A stretch of 64,000 bases of DNA from Brevipalpus yothersi (Eukaryota; Arthropoda; Arachnida; Trombidiformes; Tenuipalpidae), in assembly GCA_003956705.1 (NCBI GenBank), contig QZCP01000002.1, positions 1 to 64,000 of the forward strand. The letters run 5' to 3'. Positions within the stretch are counted from its first letter, which is position 1. Every line of letters starts with the position of its first letter. The translations under genes were made by a program, and so were the position numbers. The notes under the pieces are model-generated. The model was not told the origin of the DNA, did no database searches, and was given only the letters and a program-made list of their open reading frames with translations. Below are positions 25,233 to 34,641 of the stretch, in pieces.

Positions 25233-26293
25233 ATTGAATGTGTATTGTGATCGAAAGCTTTTCACCTGAGAACAAGACTGATGAAGTGTTTTTCTGATCT
25301 AGTTGATTCTTGGGCTTAAGTATCTCTGTGTGACACATCGAGGGACCTGAAGAGTTCTTGATAGGGTTCCATTGAGGAAGGAGGTCCCAAGTTTCTCTCT
25401 TCCTTATCAAAGTTCGAATGCTCCAAATGGCCCACTCCGGATGTCATTGGATAGAGAGAGAGAGAAAATTATCCATCGAATTCAATTTTGTTGAACAACA
25501 CCAGTAGTTGAAGAAAAAACGTTACAAAAAAGCGAAACCGATTAGTAAGCTCTTTTATTGATTTTGTGTTTGCATGAATTTAAACCCTACATACATGAGG
25601 GGCAAGAAGGAATATTTGCTCTTATCAACCTGAAACCAGATAGAAAATGCCCATGGCTATTCATGGTACCTTCTCTTTATATACATAGAAGAGAATCGTT
25701 TTTCATCACGACATTTGGTAGAGTATTCTACTGATGTATCTTCTCATCATTTTCATTATTGGGAGTAGAATAACACTGAGAATCATGTTTCTTCAAGAAA
25801 TTAGTCTAGAAGATAAACTAATTAAATTTCTCCATTTTCGAACATTTTTTGGATCTCTCCCAGGTTCTAATTGATTTACCCATAGTTTGAGCTCAAGATA
25901 GGCCAGAGATTTTGTGTGATGCATTCTCTTGATAATTTTGAAACCTCAGACAGCTCTCCTCATGATAGAGATCCTTTTTTCAATTGTTTTAGTGATGATA
26001 TAAAGCTGGTTCCTTTTACCCAGAGCAAAAAAGTTATTGAGCTGAATTGAAGGCAAATTTTTAAAACAAACTTCGTGTTTGTGAGTAGATCTGTGTGTAT
26101 CATCTATTCGGTTCTCATACCAGAGTGAATCTTGGAATATTGTGAGAATCAATCCAGTCACTATTTAATCCGAAAATAATTGGTCTGTCTATTGAATAAG
26201 TATACAGTTTTGTTTCCAACGTTTCTCTGTGTTCATCTATGTGTTCCTGTATCTCAAATTCTCAAATCTCATTATTGCTTTATTCGTTCTCAG

Positions 26294-26602
26294 TGCCACC
26301 ATATTTTGAAAATAAATTCAGCAGTTTCGAAAGTCGACGAGGGGAAAAAAGTGTTCTCAAATGTGAAGTTTCAGGAGATAATCCGATAAGTATTACATGG
26401 CAAAAGGATAAGCAAGTAATCAATTTCAATACCAAGACCGAGAAACGTTACTCTCTGGTTGAAAAAAGAGATGATTCAAAGCATGGATTGGTATCACTTT
26501 TGGAAATTAATCCAACTGAACGTCATGATTCATCATTGTTCACATGTCAAGCGACAAATAATTATGGTTCAGATGATACCAATATTCAGCTGATAGTTCT
26601 TG
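26294..26602 (+). CDS. Dscam-like exon: Ig9
   Basis: 309 nt encoding one Ig domain: M-P-P-Y-F, GEKSVLKCEVSGDNP, ISITWQKD, ERHDSSLFTCQATNNYGSDD. The SALFTC-type motif followed by N-x-x-G-S-D-D is characteristic of Dscam Ig9. The acceptor is TTCTCAG at 26287-26293 and the donor is CTTG/GTTAGT. Phase 1 on both sides. The 87-nt intron that follows is one of the shortest in the window. The intron sequence just upstream is duplicated downstream, and that duplicate stops at this acceptor (about 32050). Confidence 0.87.
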
Positions 26603-26689
26603 GTTAGTGTATAAAAAGAGACCTTTCCCTCCAGAATCTTTGGAATATTCTTTGTATTGATAAATCTCTGTTTTTCATTGTATTCACAG

Positions 26690-27724
26690 AGCGTCCTGAG
26701 CCACCAAGCAATTTGGAATTACTGGATGCAACAAGTCGAAGTGTCCGTTTAAAATGGGCTCAACCATATCACGGAAATAAGCAAATTCGAAGTTACATGA
26801 TCGAATATAGTAGATTAGATTCTGATACATGGTCCCAACGTGAAACCTCTCAGCCTTCCACTGATTTCATATTAACAAATTTAACACCTATCACCGGTTA
26901 CAAGGTTCGGGTGCGTGCTATCAATGATATCGGGACCAGTGAAGCAAGTGCACCGATAACAGTAACCACAGGTGAAGAGGTGCCTGGTGGACCACCTTTG
27001 AATGTTCGACTGGAAGCTAGTGGAGCTCAATCGTTGAAAGTTCGATGGCAACCACCGAAAAAAGAACTTCGACATGGTCGAATAAAGGGTTATTACGTTG
27101 GATATCGAATAGCGCAGCAGCAAGATTCGTATAACTATAAAAATTATGAACTCGAATCTGAACGTAGGGCAGATCAAAATGATGAGAGTGAAATGAGTAC
27201 TTATGTGACCAATCTGAGAAGACGTACAACATACGAGGTTGTGATTCAGGCATATAATTCAATTGGTACAGGACCTCGAAGTGATGAGATTCGTATGACA
27301 ACCTTACAAAATTCACCGCCCACAACACCCAGTGTTCATTTGATATCAACATCTTTCGATTCAATTACAATTGGTTGGAATATTGATAGTGAAGCAGGTG
27401 GAATGATGATGGGTACACCGAATTCTGAATCTGGGCATCAACATGATTTTGAGAAGAGAACCTTCATTATTGCCTTCAAGCCGGACAGTAGTTATGAATG
27501 GACTAAAATTGAGATTAATGAGCCATCAAATTTGAACGAATATCGGCTCAATGGACTCAAGTGTGGTACCAAGTATTCAATCTATATGATCGCCAAGAAT
27601 AGTCTGGGTATTGGCGAACCATCCAAAACACTGTCTGCTCGAACCAAAGGAGGTGCTCCGGTTTCACCAACTTCATTCATTAAATTCGCATCAATAAACA
27701 CAACATCAGTTCATATGAATCTAG
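26690..27724 (+). CDS. Dscam-like exon: FNIII-1, FNIII-2, then FNIII-5-like and start of FNIII-6-like
   Basis: 1035 nt, 345 residues. FNIII-1: PEPPSNLELLDATSRSVRLKW, AQPYHGNKQIRSYMIEY, ITGYKVRVRAINDIG. FNIII-2: GGPPLNVRLEA, VRWQPPKKE, IKGYYVGYRI, YEVVIQAYNSIGTGPRS. The next FNIII ends GLKCGTKYSIYMIAKNSLG with S-A-R-T-K-G, which matches the fifth FNIII of canonical Dscam (L-x-C-G-S/T-x-Y, then R-T-K-G). FNIII-3, FNIII-4 and Ig10 are therefore absent, and the joint lies inside this exon near 27310. The third FNIII also has a Gly/Met/His-rich loop (about 27395-27450). The donor is CTAG/GTAAGT and the next intron is only 72 nt. Confidence 0.87.
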
Positions 27725-27796
27725 GTAAGTAACATAAACCTGTAACTCATAGACCTACTGATTGAAATTTGTATCCTATTTTTTCATTCATATCAG

Positions 27797-28671
27797 GTAA
27801 ATGGATGGACTCGGGATGTCGCATACAAAGTTTTTTCATCCGATACAAGCAGTTGAACAGTAAACAATGGATTCATTTTAATAAATCGGTCACTAATTCT
27901 GCATCCAAGTCAGCTGTAATAACCAACCTCATACCAGGAAAACGTTACAGTTTGGTGATATCAGCATCTTCCGATGCTGGTATAACTGAAGCAGAATATG
28001 ATTTTGATACACACAATTGGACAAATGCATATCCGTACCCATTAAGTGGCGAAAGTAGAAATTCGATTCTCCAATCTCAAGCCAGTACATCTTCAAGCCA
28101 CATATTTCGCCAATACTTGACCATTCTGTTACCGGTTATCGTATCAATTCTTGTATTGATCACTCTGTTTGCAGCTATACTTTTTTGTCTTCGAAAGCAA
28201 AATTTAATACCATCAAATCAAGTTGAAATATCGGCATTTGATCGTATAAGCTGTAATTCGACCAATATTAATTCCAAATGTGAATCAGGAGTTGAAGGAG
28301 TACCAATGAGTGATTATCAATGTGCAGCTAAACTTAAATCTTTCGGTGATGATGCCCGATTGTCCTTATCCTACTATTCGTCACCAGCTCGTAAAAATTT
28401 GGGTAATTCAATGAACACAGCGGCAAACGTTGGACTGATACCGACAACAGCGATCAAAGGTCACCAAACACCGGGATCTCATCATGAATATGCGGAACCT
28501 TTCATGAGGATAGCTTCCAATCGTAGTCTAAATGATCAGTATGGTTGTACCATGTTGGTGTCGAATGATGACAAAATGTTTGCTCGTCAGCAACAGCAAC
28601 AGCAGCAGAATTATGCTAGTATTAAGAAGAAAAAACTTATTAGACCTCCTTCGCTTATGGATGAGAGGTAG
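27797..28671 (+). CDS. Dscam-like terminal exon: FNIII-6-like, transmembrane helix, short cytoplasmic tail
   Basis: 875 nt, 291 residues and stop (TAG at 28669). It completes the last FNIII (KWMDSGCRI, SFFIRYKQLNSKQW, RYSLVISASSDAG, EAEYDFDT), as in Dscam FNIII-6 (W-x-D-G-G-C-P, then V-A-E-Y-D-F-x-T). A linker follows, then a hydrophobic helix (LTILLPVIVSILVLITLFAA) that ends before C-L-R-K. The tail is about 160 residues, much shorter than I recall for fly Dscam1. It has several tyrosines (DYQC, HEYAEPF, NYASI), a run of seven Gln coded by mixed CAG/CAA, a KKKK patch and an RPPSL near the end. The last three residues are D-E-R, with no obvious PDZ ligand. Confidence 0.87.
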
Positions 28672-29280
28672 AGAGGATATTAATTACCATTAATTGTGAT
28701 TGAACTCACGACTCCACTTTTGTCACCTTCTATGAGCCAAGTGGTTATTGTTGGTACTCTGGTATTTTAATTTAAAGTTTTGTAAGATGAAGAGAAAATC
28801 ACCTCAACTGATAGTTTTGCTACATTAGTTAAAAGATTGACTATTTTTTTATAACCTCCATGAATTGAGATTAACTTGAATAAATTTTATTGTCTGCTCA
28901 TCTTATTGTTCAGTACTCACATGATTTCTTATCACATTTTGACTCAGATTCAATTTACTCTTCATGGACTTCTCTCATCAAACCGTATAATCTGTCTTGG
29001 ATTATAAAGCATCGCTCTTACTGAGATGGCTCGGTAATAATCAAATTAATTGTGATCAAAGTTCACTAGGACTCAATCAATGAGGCATATATCGGAAAAA
29101 GTTTGATAAAAGTATCTGAAGTTACATCAGTTGTTTCATAGATAGAACGAAAGTAGTCTCTATATTGATATATCATTATTGCATGGATCTTTTCTTGAAG
29201 TCATCATAAACATGGTGATGACTTTGAAGAAAAATTATTTTCCAACTAGATATTTACTTCTTTTTTGGGCGGGATTTCGA
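28672..29280 (+). other. 3' UTR and downstream flank of the Dscam-like gene
   Basis: An AATAAA poly(A) signal lies at 28879-28884, about 210 nt after the stop. The sequence from the last codons to about 29280 recurs as a diverged relic at about 35678-37022. Confidence 0.65.
28879..28884 (+). promoter_or_regulatory. Candidate poly(A) signal AATAAA of the Dscam-like gene
   Basis: Canonical hexamer about 210 nt downstream of the stop codon. It is conserved in the relic copy at about 35909. Confidence 0.6.
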
Positions 29281-29942
29281 GTTATCATTTCTAGTTCTTT
29301 GCATATTTTCCTTCTCTTTCCATTCAATCCATGGGGATTTTTCTTTGTCACATTGTAACAAATTCATGGTATTTCAGTATAGATATCTCTATTACTCTCT
29401 TTCACATACTTTATTCACACTAGCAGGAAGTCATTATCATTGACTCACCATTTGACTAGCAAAAATCACGACATCATCAATGCATATTTTTTCATGCGTA
29501 TATTGGGAATAGTTTCAATTTTTGCATAAACTTTTTCTCATTATTTTTCTTTGATACATATGTTGAGCATTCTAGATCATTCAGAATTTTTTTCTTGCAA
29601 GCTTCCGTTCCAGATATACTGCGTGTGTAGAACACGCTTTTGTCATCTGAAAAATGGGCATTTTTTGTTGCAATCAGGCTCATATACATATATACACATT
29701 CTCACATATGCATCTCGGTTCACTGCAGAACTGATTATTTTAGATGATCTTTGAACCACCTTGCTTGAGGCTCATGGGTTATATTTAAAACTTTGAAAAG
29801 CTTTAATCTTGTATCTTGGAGCCGTTTCTGGCTCTCAACTGTGAGCTTTCCATCGAAATCCATAATCATCACACTTACAGTATACCATCGAAAAATTTTC
29901 GTTCCACCAGGGCTTCATGTTGCTGGATGATTTTGCTTAACC

Positions 29943-29943
<1 letters not shown>

Positions 29944-29989
<46 letters not shown>

Positions 29990-29990
29990 T
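29944..29990. repeat. (GATAGA)-type microsatellite of unit 2
   Basis: Regular interspersion of GAT with GAGA. It is the positional counterpart of the pure GA run at 24187-24255 in unit 1. Confidence 0.92.
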
Positions 29991-30312
29991 CAGGTTAAAT
30001 CAAGAGATGCGACCTCGGAGGCTCGTGGCCAAAATTGTGAGAGTTCCATCGTCTTCTCTTGAGATTAAAAAAATACACCAATGCTTGCAGTGAAAGAATT
30101 GATTTAATGGGCTAGAGACATACATTTTCTATTGTGAACAAAAATTCAGCCTCCTCTTCCTTAAAATAATTTGAAATTTTAGTATCGCATTATTACAATT
30201 CATTACGTTAATTTACAGTGACTCGGTGGAGCGATGTTCTTATGCAAGAATTTCAGTACAGAATGTCATTTAACCACCAAATGTTCCATTTATCGGATCA
30301 AACAAGGTGGGT

Positions 30313-30903
30313 CTAGGTTGCCGGTGTAGCTGTGGTCATAGTTGTATCGCAACGGTTGATACAGACTTCCACAAATTCTTTCCAGGATCCATCCAACAAA
30401 TGAGTAAGTGCGAATCCCTGTTTTATTTGTCCCAATCTTGCGCCTCTAGTAAAGAGTATGGAAGTAAAACATTTATCGTACAGGAATCGACGTTTATTGA
30501 CACTTTGGTACTTTAGGAAGTCAAGAGTACGAGTGAAAGAGTAATAGATAATGTTATTATTGTAGTTGAGTTCATGACCATCTTTCACCCCTTCTTGAAA
30601 ATGGCTAATATTCCAACCGGATAAGGTTGCATGACGGACGGGGGAGTTTGGGAAAGCTGTACTGAGAACAACGATGAATCCTGGAGTTCCGAAGACTGCT
30701 ATCCCAGACCAAGGACGTATGTTTTTGACAGCCAGATTGTATTCGATCTTATCACCGATAACTTTCCAATTGAATTTGTAAGACGAATTGTCAGTGAAAT
30801 TCTCCGGAATAGTGAATGCTCCGCGAGAGGGACAAAAATCACTCTTAACTGGACACACAATCAAAAAGATGATAATTGTTGATAAAATCACTGATGAAAT
30901 CAT
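30313..30903 (-). CDS. DOMON-like secreted protein, copy 2 (intact)
   Basis: A single-exon ORF of 196 residues when started at the ATG at 30901-30903, which gives an ideal signal peptide (MISSVILSTIIIFLIVCPVKS). This ATG is shared by copies 2, 3 and 4. An upstream in-frame ATG at 30961 exists only here and would bury the signal 20 residues in. The mature part reads FNWKVIGDKIEYNLAVKN, W-S-G, then an STAFPNSPVRHATLS strand, FQEGVKDGHELNYN, Y-S-F-T-R-T-L-D and a tail ending CINRCDTTMTTATPAT. The W-x-x-x-G/D-x-I-x-F/Y-x-L, W-S-G and F-x-R-x-L-D spacing resembles DOMON domains (heme- or sugar-binding beta sandwiches). That assignment is tentative. It is secreted or extracellular. Four cysteines in the mature region could form disulfides. 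Confidence 0.68.
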   Translation of the reverse strand: MISSVILSTIIIFLIVCPVKSDFCPSRGAFTIPENFTDNSSYKFNWKVIGDKIEYNLAVKNIRPWSGIAVFGTPGFIVVLSTAFPNSPVRHATLSGWNISHFQEGVKDGHELNYNNNIIYYSFTRTLDFLKYQSVNKRRFLYDKCFTSILFTRGARLGQIKQGFALTHLLDGSWKEFVEVCINRCDTTMTTATPAT

Positions 30904-30963
30904 CGCTATATAATTTGAAAGTTTTCGATGTAAACGTATTTGATGTGATCGGAAGCTTTTCAT

Positions 30964-31171
30964 TTGCTTTCACAAGACTGATCAAGTGTTTTTCTTTCTC
31001 GTTGATTCTTGAGCTTAAGTACCTCTATATGACACATCGAGTGACCTGGCAAGTCCTTGATAGGGTTCCATCGATAAGGAGGTTCCAAATTTCTCTCTTT
31101 CTTATCAAAATTCGAATGCTCCAAGACATTCTATTGGCCCACTCTTGATGTCATTGGAGAGAGAGAGAAAT

Positions 31172-31223
<52 letters not shown>

Positions 31224-32732
31224 TTCCATCGAATTTAGTTTTGTTGAACAACACCCGTAGTTGAAGAAGAAATGTTACAAGAAAGCGAAACCGATCAGTA
31301 AGCTCTTTTATTCATTCTGTGTTTGCATAAATTCAAGCCTTACATACATGAGTGGCAAGAAGGAATATTTGCTCTTATCAACCTGAAACCAGATAGAAAA
31401 TGCCCATGGCTATTCATTGTGCCATCTGTATATATACACAGAAGAGAATCATTTTTTCATCACAACATTTGGTAGAGTATTCTACGGTTGGATCTTCTCA
31501 TCATTTTCATTATTGGGAGTGGAATAACACTGAGAATCATGTTTCTTCAAGAAATTAGTCTAGAAGATAAACTAATTAAATTTCTCCATTTTCGAATATT
31601 TTTTGGATCTCTCCCAGGTTCTAATTGATTTACCCATAGTTTGAGCTCAAGATAGCCCAAAGATTTTGTTTGATGCTTTCTCTTGATAATTTTGAAACCT
31701 CAGACAGCTCTCCTCATGATAGAGATCCTTTTTTCAATTGTTTTAATGATGATATAAAGCTGGTGCCTTTTACCCAGAGCAAAAAAGTTATTGAGCTGAA
31801 TTGAAGGCAAATTTTCAAAACAAACTTCATGTTTGTGAGTAGATCTGTGTGTATCATCTATTCGGTTCTCATACCAGAGTGAATCTTGGAATATTGTGAG
31901 AATCAATCAATCCAGTCACTATTTAATCCGAAAATAATTGCTCTGTCTATTGAATAAGTATACAGTTTTGTTTCCAACGTTTCTCTGTGTGATGTGTTCC
32001 TGTATCTCAAATTCTCAAATCTCATTATTGCTTTATTCGTTTTCAGCGCCACAGTCATATCATATATAAAAAAAATCAGTAGCACAGACGGAGCTTGAAA
32101 ACATTGTTAGGCTTTTTGGTTTGTTGGTAAACAATTTGATCAGTGAAAGAAAGAAAGAAGAAGAGAGATATGAGGTCAAATCAAGAGATGCGACCTCCGA
32201 GACTCGTTTGTAAGTTGAAAGAGTTTTGATGTGGTTCCGTCCCATCTTGTGATTAAAAAAAATACACCAATACTTGCAGTGAAATGAAATGATTAAATGG
32301 GTAAGAGACACAGATTTTCTATCGTCAACATGTATTCAGCCTCCTTCTTACAATAATTTTAAAATAATTTTAAATTTTAACATCGCATTATTACAATTCA
32401 TTACGTTAGTTTACAGTGACTTGGTGGAGAGATCTTCCTAGAAAAGAATTCCAGAACATACATAGGTACATAGCTAACAACTGTTAGGAGGAATATTTCC
32501 AAAGCAAAGGCACAAGTCATTATAAAATTGTTCATCAAAATACTGCGGAAATATGACTAATGTTAGCACATAAAAAGCCGAGGCTCGTAAGTTCTGTGAC
32601 CATCATCAACCAGTACAAGTACGTACGGTGAAAGCTGATCTCTTGTAACGACCGTGGAACAGAACCAATATTGGCAGTCCTTATTCACATGATCCAGGCC
32701 GGTGTAGCTATGGTCACAGTTGTATCGCAATG
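30964..32732. other. Spacer between DOMON-like copies 2 and 3
   Basis: Non-coding part of units 2 and 3. It contains a GA run at 31172-31220 and the near-identical block 31320-32050. A unique junction segment of about 100 bases (32050-32150) follows, then resumption of unit sequence at about 32160. I see no gene. Confidence 0.6.
31172..31220. repeat. (GA)n microsatellite of unit 2
   Basis: Counterpart of the shorter GA tract at about 25453-25467 in unit 1 and 34896-34908 in unit 4. Confidence 0.95.
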
Positions 32733-33563
32733 CTAATCACTGATCTTAATTTCCCGAACGTATGTTCCATTGAGCAGATCAGTGAGGCTAGATCCAGGTG
32801 CTATTTGTTCTATTCTACTGCCACGAACTAAGAGTAAAACATTTATACATATTTTGGTGCCTTTTTGATACTTTTCGAAGTCAAGAGGATGAGTGAAAAA
32901 GTAACGGATGTGGTTCATGAGTTTACCATACATCGTACTGTTTATGTTGTATTTGAGTTTATGATCATCTTTCATCCAATCTTGAAGATAACTTAGACCA
33001 TTGAGTTCGGATTCGGTGGCATGACGAACAGGAACTTTTGGAAAAGCTTCGCTGAAAACAATAAATTCGACAACTTCCACCTCCGAGCCTTCTGGACCTT
33101 CTGATTCTTCTTCGAGTATTATCCCAGACCAAGGATTTATGTTTGCGAATTTCAGAATAAATTTGATCTTACCATCTTTGATTCCCCAATCAATTTTGTA
33201 ATAACATTCCCCATCAAACTCCATTAAAGGAGAGTAGGTTCCTGCAGAGAAGAAATAACTCTGAGCTGGACACACAATTAAAAGAATGATAATTGTTGAT
33301 TGAATCACTGATGAAAGCATCGCTATATAATTTGAAAGTTTTCGATGTAAACGTATTTGATGTGATCGGAAACTTTCCACTTGAAAACAAGACTGATCAA
33401 GTGTTTTTTCTGATTCTCGAGCTTAAGTACCTCTGTATGACACATCAAGTGACCTGAAGAGTTCTTGATAGGGTTCCATTGAAAAGGAGGCCTCAAGTTT
33501 CTCTCTTTCTTATCAGAATTCGAATGTTCTAAGGCATTTCATTGGCTCACTTTGCATGTCATT

Positions 33564-33567
<4 letters not shown>
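32160..33567 (+). repeat. Tandem duplication unit 3 (partial)
   Basis: Resumes at a position equivalent to about 24256 of unit 1 (GGTCAAATCAAGAGATGCGACCT against GGTTAAATCAAGAGATGCCACAT, given here as similar strings) and runs past DOMON-like copy 3. It ends in the GA run at 33568, where it is joined directly to the upstream flank of unit 4. Every Dscam-derived exon of this unit is absent. Confidence 0.75.
32733..33320 (-). CDS. DOMON-like secreted protein, copy 3 (C-terminally truncated, most diverged)
   Basis: 195 residues from the shared ATG at 33318-33320, beginning with signal peptide MLSSVIQSTIIILLIVCPAQS. The DOMON-like core is present (IDWGIKDGKIKFILKF, PWSGIIL, VPVRHAT, FFTHPLDFEKY). 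It is strongly changed in the middle by an acidic insertion (EEESEGPEG) and a longer loop before F-x-x-P-L-D. The stop after KISD precedes a stretch that still reads HCDTTVTIATPA in the same frame, so a nonsense change removed the conserved Cys-containing tail. The first mature Cys is also missing, while a new one is present in GECYYK. It may be active or drifting. The reading frame is otherwise clean. Confidence 0.6.
   Translation of the reverse strand: MLSSVIQSTIIILLIVCPAQSYFFSAGTYSPLMEFDGECYYKIDWGIKDGKIKFILKFANINPWSGIILEEESEGPEGSEVEVVEFIVFSEAFPKVPVRHATESELNGLSYLQDWMKDDHKLKYNINSTMYGKLMNHIRYFFTHPLDFEKYQKGTKICINVLLLVRGSRIEQIAPGSSLTDLLNGTYVREIKISD

Positions 33568-33638
<71 letters not shown>
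33568..33638. repeat. (GA)n microsatellite at the unit 3/unit 4 junction
   Basis: Its left flank (CATTGGAAAG) matches the post-DOMON flank of the units, while its right flank (GATATGAGGTCAAATC) matches the pre-DOMON flank. It therefore joins two different landmark GA runs. Confidence 0.95.
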
Positions 33639-33640
<2 letters not shown>

Positions 33641-34029
33641 TGAGGTCAAATCGAGTGATGCGACCTCGGAAACTGTTTTCCAAGGTCCAAGAAAATTTTG
33701 ATGTTGTTCCATTTTCTTTTGTGATGAAAAAAAGGATACTTGCCATGGAAGAGATGATTTAATGGGTTAAATACATACATTTCATGTTGACATAGTTAAC
33801 ATGAATTCAGCTTCCTCTTTCTTACAATAATTCAAAATTTTAGTATCGCATTATCACAATTCCTTACGTTAATTCACAGTGGCTCGATGGAGCGATCTTT
33901 CTATGCAAGAATTTCAGCGCAAACTGTCATTTGACTTTCGAATGCTACCCTGGTCAGATCAAAAAGTTTGGATCCCATTATATACTTAAACAGAGAGATG
34001 CTTCACGTTTTTCGTGTCATGGAAGTTCT

Positions 34030-34641
34030 CTACATTGTTGCCGGTGTTGCTGTGGTCACACTTGCATCGCAACGGTCAATACAGATTGTTTGTTGCGCAA
34101 CGTTGGTTCCTTTGATTAGATCAAAAAAGTTAGATCCAGGTTCTAATTGTCCCAATCTCTCGCCTCTAATCAAGAACAGGAAAACCATACATATTTTGCT
34201 CTGTTTTTGGTACTTTTCAGAGTCAAGAAGACGAATGAAAGAGTAAGAGAGGATGCCACCAGAGTGGTAAAGTTTATGATCATCTTTCACCCCTTCTTGA
34301 TAAAATTGAAATAGACCATCGGAATCGGATAAGGTTGCATGACGAACAGGGGAGTTTGGAAAAGCTGTACTAATAACAATGAATTCAGCTGGTTCTCTCC
34401 AGTCTTCGGGATCTTCCCAGAGTATTATCCCAGACCAAGGTGGCGTGTTTTTGATAGCCAGTTTGAATTCGATCTTTCCGCCGTTGACTTTCCAATCAAA
34501 TGTGTATAACGATTCGGGATTAAAAATGTTTGTAAAATTCAATGGAGCAAGGAATGATCCTCGAGAGGGACAAAAATCACTCTTAACTGGACACACAATC
34601 AAAAAGATGATAATTGCTGATAAAATAACTGTTGAAAGCAT
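34030..34641 (-). CDS. DOMON-like secreted protein, copy 4 (intact)
   Basis: 203 residues from the shared ATG at 34639-34641, starting with signal peptide MLSTVILSAIIIFLIVCPVKS. Mature features are DFCPSRGSF, TFDWKVNGGKIEFKLAIKN, PWSGIILWEDPEDW, STAFPNSPVRHATLSDS, YQEGVKDDHKLYH, YSFIRLLDSEKYQ and the tail CIDRCDASVTTATPATM. All four cysteines of copy 2 have counterparts. The N-terminal frame extends past the ATG, with another ATG 11 codons earlier, but the signal-peptide start is the better choice. It is related to copy 2 throughout and differs most around the loops after W-S-G and before F-x-R-L-L-D. Function unknown; the DOMON assignment is tentative. Confidence 0.68.
   Translation of the reverse strand: MLSTVILSAIIIFLIVCPVKSDFCPSRGSFLAPLNFTNIFNPESLYTFDWKVNGGKIEFKLAIKNTPPWSGIILWEDPEDWREPAEFIVISTAFPNSPVRHATLSDSDGLFQFYQEGVKDDHKLYHSGGILSYSFIRLLDSEKYQKQSKICMVFLFLIRGERLGQLEPGSNFFDLIKGTNVAQQTICIDRCDASVTTATPATM

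Larger units (their letters stand above)
21265..26293 (+). other. 5.0-kb Dscam-like intron with nested antisense pseudogene
   Basis: GT-AG intron between Ig8 and Ig9, phase 1. The first half has no feature except a CT run at 22266-22302. From 23535 onward the sequence is the first copy of the tandem duplication unit. It holds a GA run (24187-24255) and the antisense DOMON-like pseudogene (24579-25232). Confidence 0.75.
23535..29280 (+). repeat. Tandem duplication unit 1 (about 5.75 kb, contains live Dscam 3' end)
   Basis: The block starts with GTTATCATTTCTAGTTCTTT and the same string reappears at 29281, 5746 bases later. Unit 1 comprises part of the Ig8-Ig9 intron with an antisense DOMON-like copy, the last three Dscam exons, the 3' UTR and about 0.4 kb of downstream sequence. 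Long stretches agree almost base for base with the later units, for example 25560-26290 against 31320-32050. The duplication boundaries were read by eye. Confidence 0.85.
29281..32050 (+). repeat. Tandem duplication unit 2 (truncated at the Ig9 acceptor)
   Basis: A copy of 23535 to about 26299 with high identity by eye. It ends within a few bases of TTTTCAGCGCCAC, the counterpart of the Ig9 acceptor TTCTCAGTGCCAC. No intact Ig9, FNIII or terminal exon follows; at most a faint resemblance to the first 40 bases of Ig9 persists. It carries DOMON-like copy 2. Confidence 0.82.

Noticed and set aside
26881..27364. Minus-strand ORFs under the FNIII exon
   Set aside because: They overlap strongly supported FNIII coding sequence on the + strand and have no family pattern.
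29944..29990. Regularly spaced GATAGA units as a CRISPR-like array
   Set aside because: It is a simple microsatellite in a eukaryotic genome with no unique spacers.
30961..30963. Upstream ATG of DOMON-like copy 2 as the start
   Set aside because: The equivalent codon is GTG in copies 3 and 4, and using it would place the signal peptide 20 residues in. The ATG at 30901 is shared by copies 2, 3 and 4.
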